This document shows positions 17,126 to 26,592 of a stretch of 64,000 nucleotides of DNA, one piece after another. The notes under the pieces were generated by a model that saw nothing but the letters and a program-made list of their open reading frames with translations, made no database searches and was not told the origin of the DNA. This stretch comes from Methylococcus sp. Mc7 (GTDB lineage Bacteria > Pseudomonadota > Gammaproteobacteria > Methylococcales > Methylococcaceae): positions 3,628,501 to 3,692,500 of the forward strand of contig NZ_CP079095.1 in the NCBI RefSeq assembly GCF_019285515.1. The letters are read 5' to 3'. Every line of letters starts with the position of its first letter. Within the stretch, counting starts at the first letter, position 1. Made by a program: the position numbers and the translations under genes.

Positions 17126-18166
17126 CTATAAATCTAACCCCGTCGTTCTCTGCCAGCGCAGCAGCAGGGAGCTGAAGTCGTAGCCGGATCCAGTCATTTT
17201 CAGCCCCCTGTCGGCCATCATCAAACCCATGGCGATGACCAGGATGCCGGAGACGTGGACCAGGGTATGCATGACGCGGCGCGACAAGACGCTCGCGAAT
17301 AGGCCGAAGCCCAGCAGCGGCAAGAGGGTGCCCAGGCCGAAGAACAGCAGGATAACGGCCCCTTCCCGTGGGCTGCCGGTGCCGGCCGCCATGATGTACA
17401 TGGCCTGTAGAGGCCCGCAGCCCAACAACAGGCCTATTGCCAAAGGATGGCGCCGCCGGCGCGCCTCGTCGGCCACGCCCCGTTCGACGGCGCGCGGCAG
17501 ACGCAGGGTGAAATGACGCAGGAAGGCGAAGACGTTGAGCATCTTCAGGCCATAAACCAGCAAGAAGATGCTCGCGGCCAGCGCCAAGACGCCGCGCAGG
17601 TAGGGCGTGAAGGTGATCAGCGATCCCAGCAGGCCGAAACCGGCGCCGATCACGGTGTACGAGGTGGTTTTGCCCAGGGCGTATTGCAGATGCGCGGCGG
17701 CGAGCGTCCAAGGGGTGCGCGGCGAGACAGCCGCCGAATAGCCCACCACGAAACCGCCGCACATGCCGATGCAGTGAAAGCTGGTGAAAAAGCCGATGGT
17801 GAACAGCATCGCGTAACCGATTTGCGCACTCATCTGCTTCATCAGGTCCGGCATCAGGCTCTTGCCCCAGAACGCCACACCGCCCACCGCCAAAAGCAAA
17901 AGAAAGAAGAACACTCCATTCAGCGCATGACGCTTAAGAGGACGCTCGGCGGGTTCGGCGATGCGATAGCCCTTTTCCTCGATGGCGTGGCGCAGGCCTT
18001 TTTCCCGTATGAGCGCGTCATCGAACTCGATCTCTACGCTGCCCGTGGCATAACTGGCCTGGACACGTTTGACGCCCGGCAAGCGACCCACTGCCCCCTC
18101 GATGGTCTGCTCGCAGCCGGTGCAGTGCATGCCTTCGACAGGGCGCTGGATCCGTTTGATTGCCAT
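17126..18166 (-). CDS. HMA metal-binding domain fused to SafE/TauE-like membrane protein
   Basis: This 346-aa protein has an N-terminal heavy-metal-associated domain (GMHCTGC, Cys15 and Cys18, as in copper chaperones). A membrane domain of about seven helices follows, with the motif HCIGMCGGFV and, later, LLGCGPLQAMY. This architecture is annotated as sulfite exporter TauE/SafE family but is usually linked to copper handling or cytochrome oxidase assembly. The start at 18166 directly precedes the HMA domain. It is the last gene of the minus-strand copper/haem cluster. Confidence 0.82.
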   Translation of the reverse strand: MAIKRIQRPVEGMHCTGCEQTIEGAVGRLPGVKRVQASYATGSVEIEFDDALIREKGLRHAIEEKGYRIAEPAERPLKRHALNGVFFFLLLLAVGGVAFWGKSLMPDLMKQMSAQIGYAMLFTIGFFTSFHCIGMCGGFVVGYSAAVSPRTPWTLAAAHLQYALGKTTSYTVIGAGFGLLGSLITFTPYLRGVLALAASIFLLVYGLKMLNVFAFLRHFTLRLPRAVERGVADEARRRRHPLAIGLLLGCGPLQAMYIMAAGTGSPREGAVILLFFGLGTLLPLLGFGLFASVLSRRVMHTLVHVSGILVIAMGLMMADRGLKMTGSGYDFSSLLLRWQRTTGLDL

Positions 18167-18573
18167 GGTGTCGACGAAGGAGCACAAGGAAGTCGAGCGA
18201 AGCGAGCGAGTGCGACGCCCCCCGCGAAGCCGTAGGCCCGGATGTTTTGTCGGAGTCCGCGGCTTCATCGCGGGCGGAGACAAAACATAAGGGAACCGAC
18301 ACGGCGTCGAGTCATTGTGGGAGCCTTGGCGGAGTGCGTCGCTTAAGAGACGGACGAAGCCGAGGCGGACGCAGGACGGCGCGGGCCGCCGAAGGCAAAG
18401 ACGTCGCCACAATTTGCTCCCGAGGGTGACTGGGATGTCCCGTCGGGTTTCGCAAAAAATGGCGACGCTCCAGTCCCGACCAGGGTGGGTTTAGGACCAG
18501 GACTCGCCCCAGACGATTGGGGCGAGTTTACAAACTCCGCCGCATCTCCGGGCATATCTCCTCGCAGGCTGCT
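18167..18573. other. Intergenic region with two strong hairpins
   Basis: No gene is seen. One hairpin has 10-bp perfect arms, ATGTTTTGTC (18242-18251) and GACAAAACAT (18279-18288), with an inner CCGCG/CGCGG stem. A second has perfect arms ACTCGCCCCA (18502-18511) and TGGGGCGAGT (18518-18527) around a 6-base loop. The second lies just after the haem-protein gene on the minus strand and may attenuate or end transcription; no long T-run follows it. Confidence 0.5.
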
Positions 18574-19128
18574 TCATCGAGAGAGGTCCTTGACGACCAC
18601 GAAAGCGCCCCTAAGGTCACCTTCCCGATAACCGGTTGCCCGGTCCTGCGGGTAGAGCTCGGCGAGCTTGGCCGAAACCGCAGGCGCCAGCTGCTCGCCG
18701 TGGCAGGTGAGGCATACCGGCGCCGTGGGGATGGCTTTCATGTAGCGGAATTCCTGATCGGCGACTTCCGAGTAAACCAGCTTGGCCGGGTCTTCACCCG
18801 CCGCCTTGCGCGCTTCGAAGTCACGCAAAACCTTGGTTTGCCAAGCGTTCGGGGCATTTTGGGGATTGCGGGGTTTGAGGCTGGTGCGGCTGACCTTGAG
18901 CGCCTTTTCGGCGGAAATGCGCTCGGCGATGGCGGGTGCCTTGATCTGGCAGACACCCAGCGCCTCGACCGGGCCGCCCGCTTGCAGGGCGGCTTCCAAC
19001 TCGGCTTTCAAGGCGCCGCCCAAGGCCTGGGCGGCGGCCTGGGCATCCGCCGCCAGCGCCGTTTGGTTTATCTCGTCAGCATGGGCGGGAGAGAGCAATA
19101 CCCAACTCAACAATAGATAGCGCTTCAT
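18574..19128 (-). CDS. Exported DUF3365/Tll0287-like haem protein
   Basis: A 184-aa protein with a signal peptide (cleavage after SPAHA) and one c-type haem motif, CLTCH, near residue 140. The preceding Ala-rich helical region and the KVSRTSLKPRNPQNAPNAW segment fit DUF3365, a redox-sensor-like haem domain. It is likely periplasmic. It sits between the multicopper oxidase and the HMA-SafE gene on the same strand, suggesting a common metal/redox role. Confidence 0.8.
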   Translation of the reverse strand: MKRYLLLSWVLLSPAHADEINQTALAADAQAAAQALGGALKAELEAALQAGGPVEALGVCQIKAPAIAERISAEKALKVSRTSLKPRNPQNAPNAWQTKVLRDFEARKAAGEDPAKLVYSEVADQEFRYMKAIPTAPVCLTCHGEQLAPAVSAKLAELYPQDRATGYREGDLRGAFVVVKDLSR

Positions 19129-19160
19129 GTTTCGACCTCACAGGCGTTGACAGACCGGTT

Positions 19161-19502
19161 TTAACGGGGCGGACCAGCGCGGCCCTGGCGCCCGCCGCCC
19201 ATGCCGGGGGGGCCTTGCCCCGGTTGATCGGGCAAGGTCAGGCCTTTTTCCTTGGCGCGTTCCTGCATTTTCTTGTGCTGTTCCTCGCGGAATGCCTTGC
19301 GCTCCTCTTCGGTTTTCAGACTGCGCATTTTTTCGCGGTGTTGGGCGCGCTCCTCGGGGGACATCAGGTCGCGACCGCGGACCTGCTCCTGCTGCTGTAT
19401 CTGTTCTTGTTCCCTGGCCGGGCTCTCTTCGCCGGCCAGCACAGGGGTCATGACAGCCGCCCCGGCCAGGGCAGCGACGACTAAGAAAGTAAATTTGTAC
19501 AT
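19161..19502 (-). CDS. Small exported charged protein, function unknown
   Basis: A 113-aa protein with a clear signal peptide (cleavage after PVLA), then a Glu/Gln/Arg/Lys-rich helical body and a Gly/Pro-rich tail. The body has repeated EERxxxREEQ-like segments, probably a coiled helix. I do not recognise a family. It lies between the haem-protein and multicopper-oxidase genes and may be a periplasmic metal or chaperone accessory. Confidence 0.7.
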   Translation of the reverse strand: MYKFTFLVVAALAGAAVMTPVLAGEESPAREQEQIQQQEQVRGRDLMSPEERAQHREKMRSLKTEEERKAFREEQHKKMQERAKEKGLTLPDQPGQGPPGMGGGRQGRAGPPR

Positions 19503-19649
19503 GACGATGACTCCAATACTTGGGTTATTACACTGCGGATCGGCGGCTAGGCCGAAGCAAACACACGATGGCCATCACCTCCTTCTCTTGTGGTCCCGGC
19601 GGGCATGCCCGAAAGGCACCTCCCGCCGGTAAGACGATCACGTCTAGCC

Positions 19650-21605
19650 TCACTCGATCAGATACTCGCGCATCATGCCCATGTCCTCGTGTTCGAGGTT
19701 GTGGCAGTGCACCATGAATACGCCCTTGTGATATTTGAACGGCTTGATGATGCGCACCTTCTCCCCGGGCATGACCAGCACGGTATCCTTCAGGCCGCTG
19801 TCGATGAAGCCATCGCGCACGGTGGCGTAGTCCGCCGCTTCCTCGGCGCCTATGGTGCGGCTGATGATCTGGAATGGCTCTTCGTGCAGATGGATGGGAT
19901 GAGCCATGGACATCATCATGCCCATGCCCCCCATGCCTCCCATCATGCCCATGCCGCCTCCCATACCGCCCATGCCACCCATGGCATGGCCGCCCTCCTG
20001 GGCTTGCGGTTTATCCTCGCCGCCGTGGCGCATGCCGCCCATCATGCCCATGCCCATTCCGCCACCCATGCCGTGCTGCATGCCGCCGCCCTCCTGAGGT
20101 TTGGCTTCGCCTCCATGACCGCCCGGTTCACCGCCGGTCGATCCGCCGCCGTGTCCGCCTTCGCCGCCGTGAGCATGGAAGATTTCTATCAGTTGCAGCG
20201 TGTTGAAGGGGAAGCGCTCGTTGGGCAGGAAATCGTTGGGCGCATAGGGCCGGCCGTTGAGCAGCATGGCCATGGGGGCCTCTGAAATGCCCAGCGGCGC
20301 CGGTTTGTCGGGATTGGCCGTGTCTTCTACTTGGTACCGGGGGACTTTGCAAAGCTGGGTTGGCAGGCTGGGGCTGTCGCTCACCTGACGGGTGACGCGG
20401 ACGGTGAAGACGGGATAGTCGCTGCCGAGCGGCAGTTTGTTGCTCATCATGCCCATACCCATGCCGCCGCCACCGTGCATGCCGCCCATCATGCCCATGC
20501 CGCCCATGGCATGGCCGCCTTCCTGGGATTTGCTGCTCTCGCCCTCATGGCGCATGCCCCCCATCATACCCATGCCGCCCATCTCACCGCGCATCATGCG
20601 TTCGGCCATCTTCGGCAACACGCCGGTGAAGGGCCGGCTGCGCATGACCAGTTGAGTGCCGACCGACCGACCGGTGAAGTCCGCCCACACGTCGATGCGC
20701 TCGCCGGGCCCGAGCATGACATAAGGTTTGTGCACGGGAGTTTCCAGCAAGCCGCCGTCGACCCCGATGACTACCATGGGCGAGTTGTCGTCCCAGGCCA
20801 GTTTGTAGATGCGGGCGTTGGAGCCATTGAGGATGCGCAGGCGGTAGGCGCGGCTGGCCACGTCGAAGCTGGCGTCGAGCTTGCCGTTGACCAGGATGCG
20901 GTCACCGTGGAAGCCGATCATGCGGTCGTGCATGTGGCGCGCGTAGATCAGCTGGTTTTGTTCGTCGAACATCCGGTCCTGGATGACGATGGGGATTTCG
21001 TATTCGCCGCTCGGCAGACCCAGGCGTTTTTCCTCTTCGTCATTGACCAGAATGGCGCCGGCCAGGCCGTGATAAACCTGCTTGCCGGTGATGCCGTGGG
21101 TGTGCGGGTGATACAGGATCATGCTGGCCCGGTTTTGCATCTCGAATTCGTAGACGAAGGTCTGGCCCTTGTCGAGCGCATACATGGGATGGCCATCCAT
21201 CAGGGCCGGCACGATCAGACCGTGCCAATGGGTGATGGTGGGTTCGTCCAGCTCGTTGCGCAGATGGATGCGAACTTTTTGGCCCGTCTGGAAGCGCATG
21301 AGGGGGCCGAGATATGAACCCGGCAGTGTCATCAGGGAATTTTCGGGCCGCTTGATCAGGCGACCGACATACTGCTCCACGCGGGTCGTCTGACCGGGGA
21401 GGATGGAGACGGAACCGGGCAGGCAGATCAGTTCGATTTCTGCGTCCGGGTTGAAGTTGGGCGATGCCTTGTTGGGCGCTCCCTTCGGCATCGTCATCAT
21501 CCCCTCCATGGCCCGCAACCAGGCCGGCAACCCCGCGTAGGCCAATAAACCGATGCCGGCTTGGGAAAGGAACCGCCGGCGGGAACGGTTGATGAAACTT
21601 TGCAT
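19650..21605 (-). CDS. Multicopper oxidase with two Met/His/Gly-rich inserts
   Basis: A 651-aa exported multicopper oxidase. It has a Tat-like N-terminus (SRRRFLSQAG) and all four copper motifs: HWHG (126-129), HPHTHG (166-171), HPIHLH (569-574) and HCHNLEHEDMGMM (633-645). The T1 ligands are Cys634, His639 and Met644. Two Met-rich segments (about 340-387 and 505-567) are inserted, as in CueO/CopA-type enzymes that sense or oxidise Cu(I). A strong ribosome site (GAGGAGG) precedes ATG 21605. A role in periplasmic copper oxidation or detoxification is likely but not proven. Confidence 0.92.
   Translation of the reverse strand: MQSFINRSRRRFLSQAGIGLLAYAGLPAWLRAMEGMMTMPKGAPNKASPNFNPDAEIELICLPGSVSILPGQTTRVEQYVGRLIKRPENSLMTLPGSYLGPLMRFQTGQKVRIHLRNELDEPTITHWHGLIVPALMDGHPMYALDKGQTFVYEFEMQNRASMILYHPHTHGITGKQVYHGLAGAILVNDEEEKRLGLPSGEYEIPIVIQDRMFDEQNQLIYARHMHDRMIGFHGDRILVNGKLDASFDVASRAYRLRILNGSNARIYKLAWDDNSPMVVIGVDGGLLETPVHKPYVMLGPGERIDVWADFTGRSVGTQLVMRSRPFTGVLPKMAERMMRGEMGGMGMMGGMRHEGESSKSQEGGHAMGGMGMMGGMHGGGGMGMGMMSNKLPLGSDYPVFTVRVTRQVSDSPSLPTQLCKVPRYQVEDTANPDKPAPLGISEAPMAMLLNGRPYAPNDFLPNERFPFNTLQLIEIFHAHGGEGGHGGGSTGGEPGGHGGEAKPQEGGGMQHGMGGGMGMGMMGGMRHGGEDKPQAQEGGHAMGGMGGMGGGMGMMGGMGGMGMMMSMAHPIHLHEEPFQIISRTIGAEEAADYATVRDGFIDSGLKDTVLVMPGEKVRIIKPFKYHKGVFMVHCHNLEHEDMGMMREYLIE
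19907..20588 (-). repeat. Two related Met/Gly/His-rich coding repeats in the multicopper oxidase
   Basis: The inserts encoded at 20442-20588 and 19907-20093 share the order MGGMRH, a short charged spacer (ESSKSQEGGHAM or EDKPQAQEGGHAM), then more GGMGMM units. They look like two copies of one module, each built from short tandem GGM-type repeats. Such repeats expand and contract easily. Confidence 0.75.
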
Positions 21606-21836
21606 AAAGCCTCCTCGGTCGGTATCGTCTCGTTATGAATGCTCGTCGCTGTACGCAGTCAAGAATCTACGTGTCTGACGGCTGACGGGTTGAGTCATCG
21701 TAACGCCGAGAGCAAGAGAAAATAAACGGGCCTCTCGATTGCTATATCTGACGACTAGTACGCCTTGTCTACTCCGATGCATTAGCGACTCAGAACGAGC
21801 CTTATCCACCCGGATTGCCCCACAGCGGTTCTTATA

Positions 21837-22460
21837 TCAAAGCCCCAGGATGGCATCGAACAGGGCCTGATCGATGTATTGCGGGCTGTATTCGACTCCC
21901 TGCTTCCGCAGCAAGCCGACGAAGGCGCGCAGATGATTCTTCGAACCCTCCAGCAGGTTCTGATAGGTCGTTTTCAGCGCCAGGTTGTTCGTGGCCTCGA
22001 TGGCGGCCAGCAAATCCCGGATGTCCACGTCCTCGATCGTCGCGCCTGCGCGTAGCGCATCGATGTAAGACTGCTCGCCCTGCGCGATCAATTGGTCGTA
22101 GAAGGCTTGCAGGTTCGGATTGGTGAAACGCCCCGCCTCGGGCAGGGAGGGATCGGGCAGTCCGAACAGGTTCAGCTTCTTCAGCACGGCGTCCATGTGC
22201 CGCTGCTCCGATGCCGCGATGTTCTTGAAGACGCGCTTTTTCCAGACCTTGTACATGGCCCCGTAAACATCGCGCGCCATCTTTTCCTCCTCCCGCATCC
22301 AGAGCAGGGTATTGGCCTCCTTATCGCTTAGAGGGGCAATGTTCAGCATGGCTTGATCGGTCATCGAACCGGCGGACCTTGGCCCCTTGGCGAGCGCAGG
22401 GAAGGAGATGGATAGACACATCATCAGTACCAATGGGATCAGTTTCGTCATCGCGTTCAT
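21837..22460 (-). CDS. Exported ferritin-like DUF2202 protein
   Basis: A 207-aa protein with a signal peptide (to about FPALAKG) and a four-helix ferritin-like domain of the DUF2202 type. Carboxylate/His metal-ligand motifs are visible (WMREEEKMARDVY, SEQRHMD, EATNN near the end). ATG 22460 is preceded by AGAGG at good spacing, so I prefer it to an upstream in-frame start. It probably binds iron or another metal in the periplasm; same strand as the multicopper oxidase cluster. Confidence 0.82.
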   Translation of the reverse strand: MNAMTKLIPLVLMMCLSISFPALAKGPRSAGSMTDQAMLNIAPLSDKEANTLLWMREEEKMARDVYGAMYKVWKKRVFKNIAASEQRHMDAVLKKLNLFGLPDPSLPEAGRFTNPNLQAFYDQLIAQGEQSYIDALRAGATIEDVDIRDLLAAIEATNNLALKTTYQNLLEGSKNHLRAFVGLLRKQGVEYSPQYIDQALFDAILGL

Positions 22461-22544
22461 GCTCGTTACCTCTTCAATCAAGACAAAAAATCTGCATGCG
22501 GGCCGTTCGTTCTAGCCAAACGAGCGGCGCGCAGCTTCGTTCGC

Positions 22545-22796
22545 TTATGGCGCCGTTTGACGCATCCGGTTCTGCTCCTGGTTCATTTCCCGGTTTTGCT
22601 CCCGGTTCATCTCGAGGCTCTGTTGCATGGCGCCTTCCTGGTTCTGGCCGGATTGATGCTGGCACATGCGATCACGCTCCGTGTCCCCCATGCCGCCTTG
22701 GCGTGGACTCATGTCCTGTCCGCCGCCGCGGGCCTGGGTGTCGAGCGCGGCAACCGCGAGCAGGATGAAAAGTAGGCTGATCAATGACTTCTTCAT
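22545..22796 (-). CDS. Small exported Gln/Met/Asn-rich protein, function unknown
   Basis: An 83-aa protein with a signal peptide (cleavage near TQARG) and a low-complexity body containing two Cys-free MNREQNR / MNQEQNR repeats. No family is recognised. It lies between the ferritin-like and cytochrome genes on the same strand. The Met-rich repeats could bind Cu(I), but this is a guess. Confidence 0.6.
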   Translation of the reverse strand: MKKSLISLLFILLAVAALDTQARGGGQDMSPRQGGMGDTERDRMCQHQSGQNQEGAMQQSLEMNREQNREMNQEQNRMRQTAP

Positions 22797-22860
22797 GACG
22801 ATTCTCTGCAGAGTCGGTTGACAGAATCGGGTGCCGTCGACATTCGGCGCAGCACCCGGA

Positions 22861-23346
22861 TCAAGGCTTGCGCTTCGGCCGCGCTGCCTGAAGCCGGTAC
22901 GTATCGTGGCAGGCCGTGCAACGGGTCATGGACTCGCTCAATTGCCGCAGCGTATGCTTGGGGTCCTTCAGCGTCTCCGCGTCGGCGGCGATGCGGTCGA
23001 AATCCCGGTGAACGGACATGCCGAGCTGCATGAATTCCTTCGGCAGCACGCCGTGGAGCGTGTTTTCGGCCTTGTGCCCCATGCTCGTGCCCAGCGACCG
23101 GGCCTGCTGCGCGGCCGCCGCCATGTCGTCCCTGGACAATGAGGACAGGATGGCTTGGGTGCCGGACAATAGGGCGCGCATCTCCCCCAGCACATGTGCC
23201 CGCTGCCCCTCGGTCAGTTTCAGCACCCGGCGCCGATCGGCCTCGTCGGCCGCGGCGGCTCCGGCGGCCAGAACCAGCACGAGAGGCAGCCAGAGCTTGC
23301 TTGGGCTGAAATGGAAGCCTCTCATAAGGGTCGGCAGGGTTTTCAT
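22861..23346 (-). CDS. Cytochrome c'/c-556-type monohaem protein
   Basis: A 161-aa exported four-helix protein with a C-terminal haem c site, CTACH, near residues 143-147, the position typical of cytochrome c'/c-556. The signal region ends in AAGAAAA. It is the most upstream gene of the minus-strand copper/haem cluster, so the cluster promoter should lie in the region now followed by the IS21-like element. Confidence 0.82.
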   Translation of the reverse strand: MKTLPTLMRGFHFSPSKLWLPLVLVLAAGAAAADEADRRRVLKLTEGQRAHVLGEMRALLSGTQAILSSLSRDDMAAAAQQARSLGTSMGHKAENTLHGVLPKEFMQLGMSVHRDFDRIAADAETLKDPKHTLRQLSESMTRCTACHDTYRLQAARPKRKP

Positions 23347-23610
23347 GATTCTGATTCTCCATTAGTGATGGTTAATATTCTGACTAGACAATGTTTCCCG
23401 CGGTTTTCACGAACGTAACAGGTTGTTTCAAGTTGTTGCGACGGGCGTGGCGCGAGGCGTCCGCCCTGTCACCGGGATGGCGGATTCGGGTCGCGGAGCG
23501 GATATGCCCGATGTTAGCGGCTGCCAAGAAGCGCGGATATCTGGCGGCGTTAGTTGGCGGTGAGGAAGCGCCGATATATGGCGATGTTTTCGGTTGGAAG
23601 GCGCCCGAAA

Positions 23611-23635
23611 GAAAGGGCCGCAGAGCGGCCCTTTC
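23611..23635 (-). terminator. Hairpin after the IS21-like genes
   Basis: Perfect 11-bp arms (GAAAGGGCCGC and GCGGCCCTTTC) enclose AGA. On the minus strand it is followed by TTTCTTTC, so it is a plausible intrinsic terminator for the IS operon. Confidence 0.6.
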
Positions 23636-23653
23636 GGTGTGGTGATGACTGCC

Positions 23654-23878
23654 TCAAAACGGCTCGGCGGGATCACCGGGAGGTGGTTGGTTCGCTTCAT
23701 CGGGCAGCCGCTGTTGCCGATAAAGCTCCTGTAGGGAGAGCGCATAATGCTCCCAGATCCTTTCGCGGAGATCGTCCAGGACTTCGAAGACGGCTTGGGC
23801 CTGCTCGGGCGTCCAGTGGTCGGGGATGAGGAGCGGCAGGCCCCGGGTCAGTCCTGACGCTTGATGCGGGTGTTTCAT
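23654..23878 (-). CDS. Small IS21-associated protein
   Basis: A 74-aa protein overlapping the end of istB by 4 bp. It contains a DHWTPEQAQAVFEVLDDL segment of a type found downstream of transposition helper genes in several IS elements; its role is unknown. No signal peptide or cysteine motif. Confidence 0.65.
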   Translation of the reverse strand: MKHPHQASGLTRGLPLLIPDHWTPEQAQAVFEVLDDLRERIWEHYALSLQELYRQQRLPDEANQPPPGDPAEPF

Positions 23879-24633
23879 AAGTTGTCCTCGGTTTTCTTGC
23901 GGCGCCGTTTGGCGCGTTGTTCGGAGCGTTCTTTGGCCTCCTTGAGGCGGTAGGACTCACCCTCGATGGCGATGACCTCGGCGTTGTGGATCAGGCGGTC
24001 GATGAGGGAGACGACGCAGGCGGCATTGGGGAAGACCTCGCCCCATTCGGCGAAGGGGCGGTTGGTGGTGATGAGGGTGCTGTGAGCCTGGTAGCGGCGG
24101 CTGACCAGCTCGAACAAGAGATCGGCGTGGCGGTTGCCGTAGGAGAGGTAGCCGACCTCGTCGATCACCAGCAGGTCCGGGGCGGCGTAGTGGCGGAGTC
24201 TGCGGCGCAGGGCGGAGTCGCTGTCGAGAGCAGCCAGTTCGCCGAGCAGTTGCCCGGCGGTGGTGAACAAGACGGTGGCGCCCAGGAGCAGGGCCTGATG
24301 GGCGAGGTTCTGCGCCCACAGGGATTTGCCCACGCCGTTGGGGCCGATCAGGATCACGTTGGCGGCCTCTTTGAGGAAGTCGAGGGTCATCAGGGCTTCC
24401 AGGGCGGCGCGGTCGCAGCGTTTGGGCCAGCTCCAGTCGAAGTCGCAGACCGGCTTGAACGAGCCGATGTGGGCGGCCTGCAGGCGCCGTTCCAGGCTGC
24501 GGCGCTGGCGTTCCTGTGCCTCCCAGCCGATCAGCGCTTCGACCCAGGGCTGCCCGGCGACCTCCGCCCAGTGAGCCACCAGGCCGTGGAGATGCAGCGC
24601 CTGGGCGCGGTGTAGCAAGGGATCATCGATCAT
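23875..24633 (-). CDS. istB: IS21 family transposition helper ATPase IstB
   Basis: A 252-aa AAA+ DnaA-like helper that assists IstA in target capture. Walker A is GPNGVGKS, Walker B is [10 protein letters not shown], and TTNRPFAEW follows. The start at 24633 overlaps the istA stop by 11 bp. Basic C-terminus (RAKRRRKK). Intact, so the element may still be active. Confidence 0.93.
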   Translation of the reverse strand: MIDDPLLHRAQALHLHGLVAHWAEVAGQPWVEALIGWEAQERQRRSLERRLQAAHIGSFKPVCDFDWSWPKRCDRAALEALMTLDFLKEAANVILIGPNGVGKSLWAQNLAHQALLLGATVLFTTAGQLLGELAALDSDSALRRRLRHYAAPDLLVIDEVGYLSYGNRHADLLFELVSRRYQAHSTLITTNRPFAEWGEVFPNAACVVSLIDRLIHNAEVIAIEGESYRLKEAKERSEQRAKRRRKKTEDNL

Positions 24634-26152
24634 GGCCGCCCTCCCCTTGCAAAACGTCGCTTGAGTCGCGACCGTCCACCAATTGGTCGTAACCGTCGAG
24701 GCCATGGGGTCGAACCGGGACATCCCGTTGTTGTGCGGCGGGTGACAGGGGAACGGCCAGGGGGGGTGGGAGTTGGCGGGCTTCGCGGCGCTGTTCCAGG
24801 GCCAGGCGCACGGCGTTGGGATGAGGGACGCCGCGTTCGAGGGCGATCTCGATGGCGGCCTGGAGCTCATCGGCCCCATAGCGCTCCCACAGAGCCAGCA
24901 ACTCGCGGGTGAGGGCGCCGAGACGGCCGCCGCGTTCGGCCGCTTGGGTCAGCAGCAACGGGCTGGCGGGAACGGTTTTCGTCAGCCGATCGGTATCCCG
25001 ATGCTGGCGGGCCTCGCGCTTTTCGGTCACGAGCCGTTCGAGATGGGCGGGCTCCTCGATCTGAGCGCCGCGGTCGTAACTGCGGGGATGGCTGGCGATG
25101 ACCGCCACCCCGTCCAGTACCCGTACCCGCTCGGGATCGGCCATCACGGTCAACAGCCGCCGGACGTGGGTGTGAGGAATGGAGTAGTCGTTGAGATCGA
25201 AGCGGATGTAAGGCGTCTTGCCGGCTTTCACCTCGGTCCGCTCCTCGGTGGGAAAGGGATTGTCCGGCAAGCCGATCAGCCGGGGCTGCTCCTCGGCGAA
25301 AACCTCGCCGACCTTGCGACTGCGGTCTTCGGGCCAGCGTCTTTCGGCGGCAGAGCCCCGGCACCAGGCCGAGGCCTGCGCGTTCAGATCGGCCAGATCG
25401 GCAAAGGTCCGGGCGGCGAAGAAGTGGTCGCGAACATAACGGATGGCCCGTTCCACCCGGCCCTTCTCGTTGCCACGGGCCACCGCCACCGGCCGCGGTT
25501 CGAACCGGTAATGCCCGGCCAGGGCCAGCAAGGTGGGATGGAAGCGGATCGCCTCCCCCTGGCGCTCCAGCACGGCGCTCTTCAAATTATCGTACAGCAG
25601 GACTCTGGCCACGCCGTTGAACGCCTGGAAGGCCGCCACGTGGCCGCGCAGGAAGTTCTCCATGCGGGCGTCCAGGAAGAAGCGCAGAAAGAGGCAACGG
25701 GAGTAGGACAGCACCATCACGAAGGCCATGAGTGGCCGCCGGGCCCGGCCGAGGGTCAGATAACCGAAATGGCCCCAGTCCACTTGGGCCTGCTCCCCCG
25801 GCAGGGTCCGCAGCCGCAGGTAAGCTTCCGCCTTGGGTCTGGGCCGATGCAGGGCGATGAGATGGCGGAAATGGTCCGCCCCGCCTGGATAGCCGCGCTC
25901 GCGCACCATGGCATGGAGCCGGCTGGCGGTCAGGGTGGGAAACTTCTCCAGGGTTTCCCGGATGAAGGGCACATAGGGATCCACGGCGGAGGCCCGAGGC
26001 TGGGCCACCCGGGCGGGCAGGCCGGCTTGGGCCAGCACCCGTTGCACCGTGGTGCGATGTACCCCCAACTGGGTGGCGATGGTGCCGATTCGCCAGTGTT
26101 CGACGTGATGGTAACGGAGGATTTGAGCCTCCAGTTCTTGCGCGATGGTCAT
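24623..26152 (-). CDS. istA: IS21 family transposase IstA
   Basis: A 509-aa DDE transposase. It has an N-terminal helix-turn-helix ([16 protein letters not shown]) and a Mu/retroviral integrase core with Asp in VDWGHF, Asp in LYDNLKSAV and Glu in GNEKGRVE. I start at ATG 26152, which overlaps the stop of the upstream zinc-ribbon gene by 4 bp; the frame is open further upstream but covers another gene. Confidence 0.92.
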   Translation of the reverse strand: MTIAQELEAQILRYHHVEHWRIGTIATQLGVHRTTVQRVLAQAGLPARVAQPRASAVDPYVPFIRETLEKFPTLTASRLHAMVRERGYPGGADHFRHLIALHRPRPKAEAYLRLRTLPGEQAQVDWGHFGYLTLGRARRPLMAFVMVLSYSRCLFLRFFLDARMENFLRGHVAAFQAFNGVARVLLYDNLKSAVLERQGEAIRFHPTLLALAGHYRFEPRPVAVARGNEKGRVERAIRYVRDHFFAARTFADLADLNAQASAWCRGSAAERRWPEDRSRKVGEVFAEEQPRLIGLPDNPFPTEERTEVKAGKTPYIRFDLNDYSIPHTHVRRLLTVMADPERVRVLDGVAVIASHPRSYDRGAQIEEPAHLERLVTEKREARQHRDTDRLTKTVPASPLLLTQAAERGGRLGALTRELLALWERYGADELQAAIEIALERGVPHPNAVRLALEQRREARQLPPPLAVPLSPAAQQRDVPVRPHGLDGYDQLVDGRDSSDVLQGEGGHDR

Positions 26153-26592
26153 GTCGAGAATGTCTCCGGTGGTGTGAAAAGGATCGCGTGAGACCCTCGG
26201 CGGCGCCGGAAACCGAGCCGGACGAACGAGGCACAACGCCGGCCACAGCGATGGCAGTGCCAAACGGTGATGGGCGGCGGGGTGGTGAGAAGCGAAGGTC
26301 GCTTCGCGGCAGCCATCGAGGGTGACGGCAGTAAACCCTGAGGTGTCGGCGCGGGTGAACCCTGATGCGTCACGTTTTTGCGGCGCAGGCGGTAACGACG
26401 GGACCGTTCGGCATGGGCGAATCGACCGGGACGACTGCGTTGATAGCGCCGACCGGCCTCCCGCAGGGAGCGGCGACGCGCCACCTTCGAGCAACCGTCG
26501 CCACAATAGATCTGGCCCCGGTCGCAGTGGCTGCACAGCAGAACTTGGACGCGGCAGCGCCCGCAGACAAAGAAACGACCCGAAGACTCCAT
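26149..26592 (-). CDS. Zinc-ribbon protein encoded upstream of istA
   Basis: A 147-aa Arg-rich protein with an N-terminal zinc-binding array (CGRC, CSHC, YCGDGC) and a second pair, CHRC, near residue 113. It carries an [18 protein letters not shown] segment that I have seen in proteins next to IS21-type transposases. The 4-bp ATGA overlap with istA means it is co-translated. Probably an accessory DNA-binding or regulatory protein of the element; function not established. Confidence 0.7.
   Translation of the reverse strand: MESSGRFFVCGRCRVQVLLCSHCDRGQIYCGDGCSKVARRRSLREAGRRYQRSRPGRFAHAERSRRYRLRRKNVTHQGSPAPTPQGLLPSPSMAAAKRPSLLTTPPPITVWHCHRCGRRCASFVRLGFRRRRGSHAILFTPPETFST

Noticed and set aside
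19906-20097. Met/Pro-rich plus-strand frame opposite the multicopper oxidase, and Gly/Met repeats as a CRISPR-like array
   Set aside because: The periodicity comes from the coding Met/Gly repeats on the minus strand; repeat and spacer structure is absent.
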